Source of the DNA: Lentisphaerae bacterium GWF2_57_35
GTDB taxonomy: Bacteria > Verrucomicrobiota > Kiritimatiellia > CAIQIC01 > GWF2-57-35
Assembly (NCBI GenBank): GCA_001804865.1
Contig: MHBK01000002.1
Span: forward strand, 1-64,000
DNA length: 64,000 nucleotides
Reading direction: 5' to 3'
Of this stretch, positions 43,780 through 53,216 are shown piece by piece. The number at the start of each line of letters is the position of its first letter. Positions within the stretch are counted from its first letter, which is position 1. The notes under the pieces are model-generated. The model saw only the letters and a list, made by a program, of their open reading frames with translations. It did not search any database and was not told where the DNA came from. Both the position numbers and the translations under genes were made by a program.

Positions 43780-44175
43780 CTGGACGGACTTTTTCACGAG
43801 GTAATACCCGACGGACAACGACAGGATCAAAGCGCTTAACCCCAGCAACAAAACCGAGTCGGACGCCTTGACGTCCAGCACGATCACTTTCCGGGCCAAC
43901 GCAATCATGGCCACCATAAAGACTTCCTCCACCGGCATCTTGTCGTAAACGATATAGGATCGGATCGAATGCAGCAGCTCGAGACCGATGATCACCATCA
44001 TGAAAATCCCAAAAAAATCCAATAACCGCGTTACGTCCAACAACAGCACGGGCGGTTCCATTAGTTGCCGGACCAGGTAAATGGCCACTTCAATGGTGGA
44101 AATGGCCACGACGAATAAAAGCATGTAGAGCAAGGCGTAGATAACGATCCGTTGAAATCTGCGAATAAGTTTCAT
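43759..44175 (-). CDS. PsiE-like membrane protein with MITE-altered C-terminus
   Basis: This 138-residue protein has four membrane helices: IVIYALLYMLLFVVAISTIE, LDFFGIFMMVIIGLELLHSI, VEEVFMVAMIALARKVIVLD and SVLLLGLSALILSLSVGYYL. The motif YDKMPVEEVFMVAMIALARK fits the phosphate-starvation-inducible PsiE family. GGAGG precedes ATG 44175; the open frame further upstream is a shadow. The last residues SAS and the stop codon lie within the MITE. Joining the flanks across one copy of the direct repeat restores CCT GTT CCT CAG GAA TGG ACG TAG, an original end of VPQEWT. Confidence 0.8.
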   Translation of the reverse strand: MKLIRRFQRIVIYALLYMLLFVVAISTIEVAIYLVRQLMEPPVLLLDVTRLLDFFGIFMMVIIGLELLHSIRSYIVYDKMPVEEVFMVAMIALARKVIVLDVKASDSVLLLGLSALILSLSVGYYLVKKSVQPHPSAS

Positions 44176-44225
44176 CAAGTCCTCCGCTATAGCCAAACGC
44201 GAACCCGGCGCATCATAATTTTCAT

Positions 44226-44831
44226 TCAGTCCGTTCGACACGGGGGGAAAGCCTTCAGGACCAGCCGTTCGGCCTCCCGCAACCAAGCCTCCCGTTGTCG
44301 GACCGTACTCGTAACCATCACGCCGAACATCCGGCGGCGAAAAAGCCGGACGCCGCACAACGCAAAGATGCAATCCTTCCAGATTCGTTGCAGGGGATCG
44401 CCGAATATCCGGAACTCCCGCTCCGCCCGCGTGTTCGATGTGTTGAGAACAATGGCTGCCCGCGCCTTGAGCAAGCCCTCCGGAACTCCCTCGCCCATAT
44501 CTCCCTCCACAAACCGATAGGCCACGCCCGCCCTCAGAACTCGATCCACCCACCCCTTCAATATGGCCGGTGGTGCGCCCCACCAATTGGGATGAACGAC
44601 CACAATCCCATCCGCCTCGGCAATTTCCCGGCAATGCCGGCGAATGGCCGGAGGAAGCGTCGTCTCCCGCCCTGCCTCGCCGGCGGGCAAATGAGAATCG
44701 AATCGTTCCTTGTATAAATCGTGAAACCGTATGGCGTGTCCGGCTTGCTTTAACGTATTCACGACCCTCGCGGCCAGGGCATGGTTAAAACTGGTTTTAT
44801 CCGGATGGGCAAGGATGATCGAAAGCTTCAA
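44226..44831 (-). CDS. NAD(P)H:quinone oxidoreductase-like flavoprotein
   Basis: This protein of about 201 residues has a flavodoxin-like fold of the NQO1/KefF type. LSIILAHPDKTSFNHALAAR is the FMN-phosphate loop region, DGIVVVHPNWWGAPPAILKG the FMN/dimer loop, and VAYRFVEGDMGEGVPEGLLK follows. The start is taken as TTG 44831 because AGGAGAAGGAG sits directly before it and the family begins at this point (LKLSIILAHP). It runs on the same strand as the PsiE-like gene with a 50-base gap. It probably performs two-electron reduction of quinones; the electron acceptor is not certain. Confidence 0.85.
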   Translation of the reverse strand: MKLSIILAHPDKTSFNHALAARVVNTLKQAGHAIRFHDLYKERFDSHLPAGEAGRETTLPPAIRRHCREIAEADGIVVVHPNWWGAPPAILKGWVDRVLRAGVAYRFVEGDMGEGVPEGLLKARAAIVLNTSNTRAEREFRIFGDPLQRIWKDCIFALCGVRLFRRRMFGVMVTSTVRQREAWLREAERLVLKAFPPCRTD

Positions 44832-45117
44832 GCTCCTTCTCCTTTGCATAAGATGCCCGCTTCCGGAATAGCAGCCGATTCCAACGAATGGCTTGCCGGC
44901 GACATCCACTTCTCGTTCATCGGTTTTATATACAACGCCATGCCTTAAGATAAAGGGCCGAACCGGTTCAGTCAACCGGTCTTCCAATGCAAAGCTTCCC
45001 CATCGCTTCCAGAACTAATTATTGAGTAAGAAGTTCGATTTTTATCGCTTGCAGGATTAAGTTATGAATGCAAAGATTTATACTTGAGCGTCAATTGTGG
45101 AGAGAGGGATTTTGCCG

Positions 45118-46818
45118 ATGAATAAAAAGACGACGAATTCGAGGACAACGGAATCGATCCCAAAGACCTTATCCGGCATTCAGGGCCTGGACGAAATAAC
45201 CCACGGCGGCTTGCCGACCGGGCGGCCTACCTTAATCTGCGGCAGCGCCGGTTGCGGCAAAACGCTTCTGGCTATGGAATTCCTGATGCGCGGAGCCACG
45301 CAATACGGCGAGCCTGGCGTCTTTATGGCGTTCGAGGAAAACGAGCAGGATCTTATCCTGAACATGCGCTCGCTGGGCTTCGATTTAAAGAAGCTGATCG
45401 CCCAGAAGAAGATCCTGCTCGATTACATCCACATTGACCGCCAGGAGATCGAGGAAACGGGCGAGTACGATCTGGAAGGCCTTTTTATCCGTCTCGATTA
45501 CGCGATCAAATCCATTGGCGCCAAGCGCGTCGTGCTGGATACGATCGAAGCCTTGTTTGCCGGGCTGCCCAACGAGATGATCCTGCGCGCCGAGTTGCGC
45601 CGCCTGTTCCGCTGGCTCAAGGACCGCGGCATGACGGCTATTATCACCGGCGAAAGCGGTGATAAAACCCTGACCCGCCACGGATTGGAAGAATACGTCG
45701 CCGATTGCGTGATGACGCTCGATCACCGGGTGCAAAATCAAATGTCCACCCGCCGGCTCCGGGTCGTCAAATACCGCGGCACGGTTCATGGAACGAACGA
45801 ATACCCGTTTCTGATTGGCGAGGCCGGCATCTCCGTGCTGCCGGTCACGTCGCTGGGCTTGAACCATGAGGCCTCCGTGCAACGCATTTCGTCCGGCATC
45901 CCAAAGCTGGACGAGATGCTGGCCGGCAAGGGGTACTACCGCGGCAGCAGCGTTCTCGTCAGCGGTTCGCCGGGCGTCGGCAAGTCCAGCATCGCGGCTC
46001 ACTTTATCGATGCCGCGTGCCGGAGGGGCGAACGCTGTCAGCTTTTTGCCTACGAAGAATCCAGCGACCAGATTATGCGCAACATGCGATCCATCGGAAT
46101 CGATCTGGCGCCGTGGATCGAAAAAGGGTTGCTGCAAATCCATGCCGTGCGACCCACCTTGTGCGGCATTGAATCGCATCTCGTCTCCATGCACCATAAG
46201 ATCGGCGCCTTCAAGCCTTCGGTGGTCGTCGTCGATCCGATCTCCAGCCTGAGCATCACGCAGGATGAAGCCGAGCTAAAACCGACGCTGATGCGGTTGA
46301 TCGATTTTCTAAAGATGCAAAAGATCACCGCTCTGTTCACCAGCTTGGTTTCGGGGGGCATGAATCTGGAGGACTCGCAAGTCGGCGTTTCGTCGCTGAT
46401 GGACACCTGGCTGCTGCTGCGCAATGCCGAAACCAACGGGGAGCGCAACCGCACGTTCTACGTCCTCAAATCGCGCGGCACGGCGCATTCCAACCAAATC
46501 CGGGAGTTTGTGATTACCAACAAAGGCGTCGATCTGCAGGAAATCTATCTGGGCGCCGACAAGACGCTCACCGGCAGCGCGCGGGCGACGCAGGAAGCCA
46601 ACGAGGCCCTGGCGGAGCAACGTCTTCAGCGGGAACACCAACGCCGGCTGCAACAACTCGACCGCAAACGTACAACCATCGCCGCCCAAATAATCGCCCT
46701 CGAAGCAGAGATGAAATCCGACGAAGAGGAAATGAAGTCTTTTGCCATGCAGGAGGAGTTGCGGCAAAAGACGCTGTCAAACGAACGCCGCACGATGTCG
46801 CGTCTGCGCGGCCAGTAG
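45118..46818 (+). CDS. kaiC: KaiC-family double ATPase
   Basis: This 566-residue protein has two RecA-like KaiC domains. CI: GIQGLDEITHGGLPTGRPTL, Walker A GSAGCGKT (42-49), catalytic EE in AFEENEQDLI. CII: Walker A GSPGVGKSS (about 282-290), EE in AYEESSDQIM, VVVVDPISSL. Where cyanobacterial KaiC has the Ser431-Thr432 phosphosites this protein has Ser-Ser (DSQVGVSSLMDTW), so autophosphorylation is plausible. The tail is a long charged coiled coil unlike the cyanobacterial A-loop end. ATG 45118 is chosen over GTG 45097. Two kaiB genes and a hybrid kinase follow on the same strand. No kaiA is present. Confidence 0.93.
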   Translation: MNKKTTNSRTTESIPKTLSGIQGLDEITHGGLPTGRPTLICGSAGCGKTLLAMEFLMRGATQYGEPGVFMAFEENEQDLILNMRSLGFDLKKLIAQKKILLDYIHIDRQEIEETGEYDLEGLFIRLDYAIKSIGAKRVVLDTIEALFAGLPNEMILRAELRRLFRWLKDRGMTAIITGESGDKTLTRHGLEEYVADCVMTLDHRVQNQMSTRRLRVVKYRGTVHGTNEYPFLIGEAGISVLPVTSLGLNHEASVQRISSGIPKLDEMLAGKGYYRGSSVLVSGSPGVGKSSIAAHFIDAACRRGERCQLFAYEESSDQIMRNMRSIGIDLAPWIEKGLLQIHAVRPTLCGIESHLVSMHHKIGAFKPSVVVVDPISSLSITQDEAELKPTLMRLIDFLKMQKITALFTSLVSGGMNLEDSQVGVSSLMDTWLLLRNAETNGERNRTFYVLKSRGTAHSNQIREFVITNKGVDLQEIYLGADKTLTGSARATQEANEALAEQRLQREHQRRLQQLDRKRTTIAAQIIALEAEMKSDEEEMKSFAMQEELRQKTLSNERRTMSRLRGQ

Positions 46819-46856
46819 GGTAGTTGGGCCATCGACCGGCCTGAAAGGGAAAACAA

Positions 46857-47174
46857 GTGAAAGCCCCAAAAAACACCGATCACAAGCGCGCCGAGGCCGA
46901 GAACTGGATCTTGCGCCTATACGTGGCCGGCCAGACCAAGAAGTCGTTGATCGCGCTGGCCAACCTTAAGCGCATTTGCGAGCAGAAGCTTGAAAACAAG
47001 TACCGGATCGAGGTGGTGGACTTGCTGGAAAATCCCAAGCTCGCGGCGGGCGACCAAATCCTGGCCATACCGACCTTGGTGCGAAAGATGCCCACTCCGG
47101 TCAAAAAGATCATTGGCGATCTTTCCAACGAAGAACGCGTGCTGGTGGGATTGGATCTGAAACCGGTATCGTAA
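46857..47174 (+). CDS. kaiB: KaiB-like protein 1
   Basis: This 105-residue protein has a thioredoxin-like fold. [40 protein letters not shown] and [20 protein letters not shown] match KaiB from end to end. The start is GTG 46857, after AAAGGG. In clock and clock-like systems KaiB binds KaiC and changes its phosphorylation state. It lies 38 bases after kaiC and 24 before the second kaiB. Confidence 0.93.
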   Translation: MKAPKNTDHKRAEAENWILRLYVAGQTKKSLIALANLKRICEQKLENKYRIEVVDLLENPKLAAGDQILAIPTLVRKMPTPVKKIIGDLSNEERVLVGLDLKPVS

Positions 47175-47198
47175 AAACAACGTTTAAAGGGACGTACG

Positions 47199-47555
47199 AT
47201 GAAAAAAAGAGCGTCCGTGAAATCGAATGCCGCCCAGGTAAAGACGGCGGAACAACCTAAAGACGAACGATATATATTACGTTTGTATATTGCCGGCTCG
47301 ACCCCTCGCTCGATGCAGGCGATCCTGAATATTCGGCGAATTTGCGAAGAGCACCTGAAAGGCCGCTACGAGTTGGTCGTGGTGGACGTGTATCAGCAAC
47401 CCACTCTCGCTAAAGGCGAACAAATCATTGCCGCGCCGACTCTCGTGAAAAAACTGCCCTTGCCCCTGCGTCGCTTTATCGGCGACATGTCGAATGAACA
47501 ACGCATCCTGGTCGGGCTCGATTTGCGGCCGGCGGAAGGAAAGGACCCGGCCTAA
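47199..47555 (+). CDS. kaiB: KaiB-like protein 2
   Basis: This 118-residue KaiB paralogue has an 18-residue basic N-terminal extension (MKKRASVKSNAAQVKTAE). The core reads YILRLYIAGSTPRSMQAILN, VVVDVYQQPTLAKGEQIIAA and TLVKKLPLPLRRFIGDMSNE. It is close to KaiB 1 and probably arose by tandem duplication. Two different KaiB proteins beside one KaiC suggest alternative binding partners, for example one for KaiC and one for the kinase. Confidence 0.93.
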   Translation: MKKRASVKSNAAQVKTAEQPKDERYILRLYIAGSTPRSMQAILNIRRICEEHLKGRYELVVVDVYQQPTLAKGEQIIAAPTLVKKLPLPLRRFIGDMSNEQRILVGLDLRPAEGKDPA

Positions 47556-47589
47556 CGATTTTTGCTTTCTACAAAGGGCTGCATGGGAC

Positions 47590-50223
47590 ATGAACATGAA
47601 AGTATTTAGTCGATTGGAGCTTCAACGCGAAAACGACGAGTTGCGCGAGCGCCTGGAAACCGCGGAAGAAACCTTGCAGGCCATACGCTCCGGCGAGGTG
47701 GACGCGCTGATGGTCGGGGAGCAAGTCTATACGCTTCAAGGCGCCGAACACGCTTATCGAATCCTCATGGAGACGATGAACGAAGGCGCCGCCACCGTCG
47801 CCGGCGACGGCACGGTGCTCTACGGCAACCGGCGTTTGGCGGCCCTGCTAAAGGAAGAGCTCCAGAAGATAATCGGCGCCTCGTTGTTGCGGTTTGTGTC
47901 GCCCGCTTCGTTGCCGGTTTTTACCTCGTTGCTGGACGAGCGCCAAACCGAGAACCGCCGGGGAGAAATCGCCTTCCAATGCGCCGATGGAAGCGTCGTA
48001 CCGGTGCAAATTTCCCTTAGCGCTCTCGCCGGAGAAATTTCCACCTACGTTCTGGTGGCCACCGACCTGACGAAACAAAAGACGATCGAGGCGGAACTCC
48101 GGCAAGCGCGCGATACCTTGGAAGAACGCGTTCGCCAACGCACGGAAGAACTGGCCAAGGCCAACGAGGCGCTGAAAGAGGAAAGCCGCGAACGCGAACA
48201 GATCCACGAGGCCCTGCAACGCAACGAAGAGCTGGCCCGGTGGCAACTCGCCGAAATCGAGGCCTACTACCGAACCGCGCCCATCGGGCTGGCCGTGCTG
48301 GACCGGAACCTGCATTTCGTACGCATCAACGAACGGCTCGCCGAAATGAACGGCGTGCCGGCCGCCGCCCACATAGGGCGGTCGATCCACGAGCTGGCGC
48401 CGGCCTTGTCCGTTCAGTCGGAGGCACTGTTCCAAAAAGTCCTCGATACGGGAGCGCCGGTGCTCCATGTCGAGGTGGAAGGCGAAACGCCTGCGCAGCC
48501 GGGGGTGCTTCGAACCTGGATAGAGCATTGGTATCCGTTGAAAAGCTCCTGGGGCACGATCGTAGGCATTAACGTCGTGGTCGAGGAAGCCACCGAGCGC
48601 AAACGGATCGAAAAAGCGCTCCGGAGAAGCGAGGAGCGGTTTCGCGGCTTGATGGATCATATGCCGGGCGCCATCCAGGGGTACCGCGTCGACGGCACGA
48701 TCACCTATTGGAACCAGGGCAGCGAACGCCTCTACGGCTATACGGCCGCCGAGGCCCTGGGCAAAAACCTGGGCGAGCTGATCATTCCTCCGGAGTTGCA
48801 GGAACCGTTCCAGCAGGCCTTAGCTGTCGGGGCCAAGCTCACCCAATCGGGAGAGTTCCAGCCTTCCGGCGAAGTGACGCTGCTATCCAAAAGCGGCGCC
48901 CGGGTACCCATTTACTCGACGCACACGGCGATCTGCAGCCCGGGCAATCCCACCGAACTCTTTTGCCTGGACCTGGATTTGTCCGCGAGCAAGGCCGCCG
49001 AACAAGCTTTGAGCGAAAACGAATTGGCAAACAAGAAGCAGCTTCGGGAATTGATGGACCACCTCGAACAGCGTGTCGAGGAACGTACCGCCCAAGTGCA
49101 ACGCCAGGCCGAACAGTTGCGAGCCTTGACGACAGAGCTTTGCCAAGCGGAACTACGGGAACGCAAACGCCTGTCGAAAGTGCTTCACGATCACATCCAG
49201 CAACTGCTGGTGCTGGCCAAACTGCAACTGGAATGGATCAAATACGATGCCAAAGCGGACGAACGGACGCGAAAGGCAGCCCAAGACGCCGAGAATACGC
49301 TCAAAGAAGCTCTTTCGTCATCCCGTTCGCTGACCGTGGAGCTGAGTCCGCCCATCCTGCACGAATCGGGGCTGGCCGCCGGATTGACCTGGCTCGGGGA
49401 CCGAATGCTGGAAAAGAATCAATTCAGGGTGCGCCTGCGCTTGGACAACGAAGCCGAGCCGGCGGCCGAAGAAGTAAAAATCCTGTTGTTCGAGTGCGTG
49501 CGGGAACTGCTGTTCAATGCCCTTAAGCATTCGGGAGTCATGGAAGCCCATGTGACCTTGATGCGCTGCAAAGAGCGCCAAGTCAGAATCATCGTCCGCG
49601 ACGAAGGCAACGGCTTCGATCCTCAATTGCTGGATAAGCGACGCTCCGACGAAGCGACGTTCGGGCTTTTCAGCATTCAGCAGCGATTATTCCACTTGGG
49701 CGGCAGCATGCAAATCGAAACCGCGCCCGGCAAGGGCACTCACATCACCCTGACGGCCCCTCGCGGCGAAGAAGCGCTCCCCGCCGCGAAAGCGTTGCCT
49801 GCGCCAACGGCCCAAGGAGTTGTTCCCAAAGTTCACATATCGGAAATGCCCGCCGTTTCTCGCGTGTTGATCGTCGACGACCACAAGATCCTGCGCGAAG
49901 GCCTGGCAGGTCTGTTGCAGTTCGAACCAGACATTAAAGTCGTTGGAGAGGCCGACAACGGCGCCCGGGCCATTGAACTGGCCGCTGAATTAAAGCCGGA
50001 TGTCGTCATCATGGACGTCAATCTCGGCGGGGAAATGAACGGAGCCGCCGCCGCCCGGGCCATCCTGCGCGCCCACCCGGGAGTGAAGGTTATTGCCCTG
50101 TCCATGCATATCGACGCCGATGTGGTCGCCTCCATGCGCGAGGCCGGCGCCGTCGTTTACCTGACCAAAGGCGGCCCCTCCCAGGAACTCATCGCCGCCA
50201 TTCGCGCCTGTGCATTGTCGTGA
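47590..50223 (+). CDS. PAS-containing hybrid histidine kinase of the Kai cluster
   Basis: This protein of about 877 residues begins with a coiled coil (LELQRENDELRERLETAEET) and three PAS domains (HAYRILMETMNEGAATVAGD; EIEAYYRTAPIGLAVLDRNL; FRGLMDHMPGAIQGYRVDGT). A HisKA_3-type dimer box follows (RLSKVLHDHIQQLLVLAKLQ, His near 533), then a HATPase with CVRELLFNALKHSG and a C-terminal receiver (VLIVDDHKILREGLAGLLQF; VVIMDVNLGG). The receiver is NarL-like but lacks the DNA-binding half. No membrane segment is seen. Start is ATG 47590 or 47596. It lies 34 bases after kaiB2 and is likely the output of the Kai proteins, in the role SasA plays in cyanobacteria. Confidence 0.9.
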   Translation: MNMKVFSRLELQRENDELRERLETAEETLQAIRSGEVDALMVGEQVYTLQGAEHAYRILMETMNEGAATVAGDGTVLYGNRRLAALLKEELQKIIGASLLRFVSPASLPVFTSLLDERQTENRRGEIAFQCADGSVVPVQISLSALAGEISTYVLVATDLTKQKTIEAELRQARDTLEERVRQRTEELAKANEALKEESREREQIHEALQRNEELARWQLAEIEAYYRTAPIGLAVLDRNLHFVRINERLAEMNGVPAAAHIGRSIHELAPALSVQSEALFQKVLDTGAPVLHVEVEGETPAQPGVLRTWIEHWYPLKSSWGTIVGINVVVEEATERKRIEKALRRSEERFRGLMDHMPGAIQGYRVDGTITYWNQGSERLYGYTAAEALGKNLGELIIPPELQEPFQQALAVGAKLTQSGEFQPSGEVTLLSKSGARVPIYSTHTAICSPGNPTELFCLDLDLSASKAAEQALSENELANKKQLRELMDHLEQRVEERTAQVQRQAEQLRALTTELCQAELRERKRLSKVLHDHIQQLLVLAKLQLEWIKYDAKADERTRKAAQDAENTLKEALSSSRSLTVELSPPILHESGLAAGLTWLGDRMLEKNQFRVRLRLDNEAEPAAEEVKILLFECVRELLFNALKHSGVMEAHVTLMRCKERQVRIIVRDEGNGFDPQLLDKRRSDEATFGLFSIQQRLFHLGGSMQIETAPGKGTHITLTAPRGEEALPAAKALPAPTAQGVVPKVHISEMPAVSRVLIVDDHKILREGLAGLLQFEPDIKVVGEADNGARAIELAAELKPDVVIMDVNLGGEMNGAAAARAILRAHPGVKVIALSMHIDADVVASMREAGAVVYLTKGGPSQELIAAIRACALS

Positions 50224-50255
50224 AAGGTTCCGACAGAGCGGAGCCCTCCAAGGAA
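50224..50255. repeat. second copy of the 6.9-kb palindromic repeat arm
   Basis: AGGTTCCGACAGAGCGGAGC followed by CCTCCAAGGA repeats 6937-6965 with two or three changes. Only one arm is present here. It lies between the convergent hybrid kinase and helicase genes. Confidence 0.55.
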
Positions 50256-50293
50256 TCAGAATCTCTTACCATGGGACGCCCTCGCCCGGTTGT

Positions 50294-52012
50294 TTAATCC
50301 CGGGGATGCCGCTTGTGCGAAGCTTTTTCGTCCATGACGGCCTCGATTTGAACCGTCTTTCCATCCAGCTTGGCATGTTGGACGGATTTCAGGACTTGCG
50401 TGGCGACGCGTTTGTCCACGGAAAACAAGGCATGATCCTGTTGCAGGTCCATCCCGGTGATCAACTGCGAGGCAATGCCGGATTTTTCGCAAACCATCCG
50501 GATAATGGCGCCTTTGTTGACATGATTCATCCGCCCGCTGAACCGCAGCATGAAGCGCTGCGAGTTCTCGCTCTCGGGCGCGCGATGCGACCGCGCCGGG
50601 GGGCGCGCAGACGAATAGGACCGTTCGTTCCTGGAAGGATACCGGGGCGAATCGGACCGATCGCCTCGGTCGGAGCGCTCGCTCCGAAAATCGACATTGA
50701 TGTCGCCCGCATGCCGGTAATAATCGAGAAACCGGGTAAACTCCGCCGACACGAACCGCTTGATCAAATCTTTTTTGTCGAACGCGCTCAGCGTTTCCAT
50801 TACCGCCGGCAGGTATTCCTCGATTTCGGCGGACCCCGCATCCGTCTGGACGATTTTCTCCACCAGGGAAAACAACTGCTTCTCGCAAATGGCCTTTCCA
50901 TTGGGAATTTTCCGGCGTTGGAAGACAATGTTGCTGCGCTTTTCCATTTCGTTAATGCGGTATATTTCCCGCAGGTTGACCAGCGCAATCGACATGCCCG
51001 ATTTGCCGGCGCGCGCGGTGCGTCCGCTGCGATGCGTATAGATGGCCGCATCGTCCGGGAGACGGTAATGGATCACATGTGTAATGTCGTCCACGTCGAG
51101 ACCCCGGGCCGCCACGTCGGTCGCCACGAGAATGCGGATGGTTTTTTGCCGGAACTTGCGCATGACGGAATCGCGTTGCGCCTGCGACAAGTCGCCGTGC
51201 AGGGTTTCCGCCAGGTAGCCGTCCTGCATCAGGTCTTCGGCCACGGCCTGCGTTTCGCTTCGGGTCCGGCAGAAGACCAGCCCATAAATTTCCGGCGCAA
51301 AGTCGATGATGCGCTTCAGCCCTTGATACCGGTGCTTTTCGTGCAGCACATGGCAGACATGCGTAATATTTTCCGCACTCTGATTTTTGCCCCCAACCGT
51401 TACCTCCAGCGGGTTGGACAGGTAATGCTTCGCAATCTCGGCCACGCCCCGCGCCATCGTGGCGGAAAACAGCCAGGTCCTCTTCTCCTTGGGCATGCTT
51501 TCCAGAATGGCGTCGAGGTCTTCCTTGAAGCCCATGTTCAGCATTTCGTCCGCTTCGTCGAGGACCACGCACGAGACTTTGGAAAGATTGGCCGCCTTGC
51601 GCTTGATCATGTCGAGCAATCGGCCCGGCGTGGCGACGACAATCTGCGCCCCGCGATGAAGCTGATGGAGCTGCTGGACAATGCTCGCTCCGCCATAAAT
51701 CGGAACGACCGTCACCCGCGGCAGATGTTTGGCAAACCCGCGCAGGTCGTCGGCAATTTGAAGACACAGTTCACGGGTGGGGCAAATGACCGCTACCTGC
51801 GGTTTGGGGTTGTCCAGATCGAGCCGCTGGAGCAAGGCCAACCCATAGGCGCCGGTTTTGCCCGTTCCCGTCTGGGCCAATCCGATGAAATCCTGTTCCC
51901 CCTTCAGCAACGGGGGAATGCCCTTTTGCTGAATCGGCATGGGTTTTTCAAAACCCAGCTCTTTGATGGCCTTCAATAGTTCTTCGCGCAATCCCAAGGT
52001 CGTAAAACTCAT
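50294..52012 (-). CDS. DEAD-box RNA helicase, DeaD/CsdA type
   Basis: This 572-residue ATP-dependent RNA helicase has the Q motif (GFEKPMPIQQKGIPPLL), Walker A AQTGTGKT, PTRELCLQ, VATPGR, VLDEADEM, SATM, the second-domain motif VATDVAARGLDV and HRSGRTARAG. The C-terminus has an Arg/Ser/Asp-rich linker (SERSDRGDRSDSPRYPSRNE) and a DbpA-like RNA-binding domain (RFMLRFSGRMNHVNKGAIIR). It likely unwinds rRNA or mRNA structure. The 295-bp gap upstream holds no gene and may contain a long leader, as in cold-inducible deaD genes, but no specific element is identified. Confidence 0.95.
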   Translation of the reverse strand: MSFTTLGLREELLKAIKELGFEKPMPIQQKGIPPLLKGEQDFIGLAQTGTGKTGAYGLALLQRLDLDNPKPQVAVICPTRELCLQIADDLRGFAKHLPRVTVVPIYGGASIVQQLHQLHRGAQIVVATPGRLLDMIKRKAANLSKVSCVVLDEADEMLNMGFKEDLDAILESMPKEKRTWLFSATMARGVAEIAKHYLSNPLEVTVGGKNQSAENITHVCHVLHEKHRYQGLKRIIDFAPEIYGLVFCRTRSETQAVAEDLMQDGYLAETLHGDLSQAQRDSVMRKFRQKTIRILVATDVAARGLDVDDITHVIHYRLPDDAAIYTHRSGRTARAGKSGMSIALVNLREIYRINEMEKRSNIVFQRRKIPNGKAICEKQLFSLVEKIVQTDAGSAEIEEYLPAVMETLSAFDKKDLIKRFVSAEFTRFLDYYRHAGDINVDFRSERSDRGDRSDSPRYPSRNERSYSSARPPARSHRAPESENSQRFMLRFSGRMNHVNKGAIIRMVCEKSGIASQLITGMDLQQDHALFSVDKRVATQVLKSVQHAKLDGKTVQIEAVMDEKASHKRHPRD

Positions 52013-52307
52013 TCTATGCTCTTTCCGGAAACAATCGGAAGCGAGGTCAAGCGACGCTTCGACACGTTTTATTCATAAGACCGCCCAGTCAAATCTGGAG
52101 GGCATCGAACAAACGAAGCTCTTGCCGCTTGGGGGCAACCAAATTTCATGACACATACTGTCGGACTTCAAACCAAGCCTTGCATATACGCTTCTTTTCG
52201 AAATTAGCAACTCCTATTATGGGGACCTTGCCCGATTCGCCCGATAAAAAAGCTTGCCTCATCCGAAGCCGGCGGCGAGCATGAAGCTTATCCATGGGAG
52301 ATTTTTT

Positions 52308-53132
52308 ATGAGCTTTCTTTATGTGAACGAATCGAAATGCAAAAAAGACGGCGCCTGCGCCATGGCCTGCCCGATGGGCTTGCTGCAAGTGGAACCGGGC
52401 CAGTCGATCCCCAAGGCCATTCCCGGCGCGGAAACGCTCTGCCTTCAATGCGGGCATTGCCTGTGCGCCTGTCCGCACGCCGCCTTGTCCCTGACCACGC
52501 TAAAGATGGAAGACTGCGTCCCGTTGAAAAAGGAATTGCACGTCGGCCTGGAACAAGCCGCCCAACTCCTGAAAAGCCGCCGCTCGATCCGCCGCTACAA
52601 ATCGGAGCCGCTGGAGCGTTGCGACATTGAGGCGCTGCTTGAAACCGCCCGCTATGCGCCCACCGGAAAGAACACGCAGCCGCTGTCCTGGCTGGTGGTA
52701 TACGATGCCGCCCTGGTTCATACTCTGGCCGCCCACGTCGCCGACTGGATGAAAGACATGCTGCGTCAGCAGCATCCGATGGCCGCCTGGCTTCAAATGG
52801 ACACCTTGGTCAAGACTTGGGATGCGGGCGCCGATCTCCTTTTGCGCCATGCGCCGCATTTGATCGTCGCGCACGCGCCCAAGGCCAATCCCATGGCGCC
52901 CCAATCCGCCACCATCGCGCTAACCACCTTCGAAATCGCCGCCGCAGCCGCCGGCCTCGGCGCCTGCTGGGCGGGCTTTTTCCAGCTCGCCGCCGGCATG
53001 TGGGAACCTTTGCAAAAGGCATTGAATCTACCCGAAGGCCACATTTCCCACGGCGCCCTGATGCTGGGCCGCCCGGCGGTGAAATACTATCGAATCCCCA
53101 CCCGCAAACAACCGGATGTGATTTGGCGGTAA
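52308..53132 (+). CDS. 2x[4Fe-4S] ferredoxin fused to nitroreductase
   Basis: This protein of 274 residues starts at ATG 52308 (GGGAG upstream; an earlier in-frame ATG at 52254 lacks a site). The first 70 residues bind two iron-sulfur clusters: CKKDGACAMACPMGLL and CLQCGHCLCACPHAALSL. The remainder is an FMN nitroreductase: LKSRRSIRRYKSEPLERCDI, ALLETARYAPTGKNTQPLSW and GLGACWAGFFQLAAGM. Such fusions pass electrons from ferredoxin to the flavin and are frequent in anaerobes. The substrate is unknown. The neighbouring genes are on the opposite strand, so it is probably transcribed alone. Confidence 0.92.
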   Translation: MSFLYVNESKCKKDGACAMACPMGLLQVEPGQSIPKAIPGAETLCLQCGHCLCACPHAALSLTTLKMEDCVPLKKELHVGLEQAAQLLKSRRSIRRYKSEPLERCDIEALLETARYAPTGKNTQPLSWLVVYDAALVHTLAAHVADWMKDMLRQQHPMAAWLQMDTLVKTWDAGADLLLRHAPHLIVAHAPKANPMAPQSATIALTTFEIAAAAAGLGACWAGFFQLAAGMWEPLQKALNLPEGHISHGALMLGRPAVKYYRIPTRKQPDVIWR

Positions 53133-53216
53133 GAAGGCTTTGAGCTCCATGTTATAAGGGAACGGCGGCGGGATAGATTTCTTTAGACAGCCAGGATCGT
53201 CTGAGTGATGACCTCG

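Noticed and set aside
44176..44634. N-terminal extension of the PsiE-like frame
   Set aside because: It is a shadow of the quinone-reductase-like gene, and a GGAGG with ATG at 44175 marks the true start.
45118..47555. Cyanobacterial origin of the Kai genes
   Set aside because: There is no kaiA, the KaiC tail is a charged coiled coil unlike the cyanobacterial end, and the neighbours and codon use match the rest of the window.
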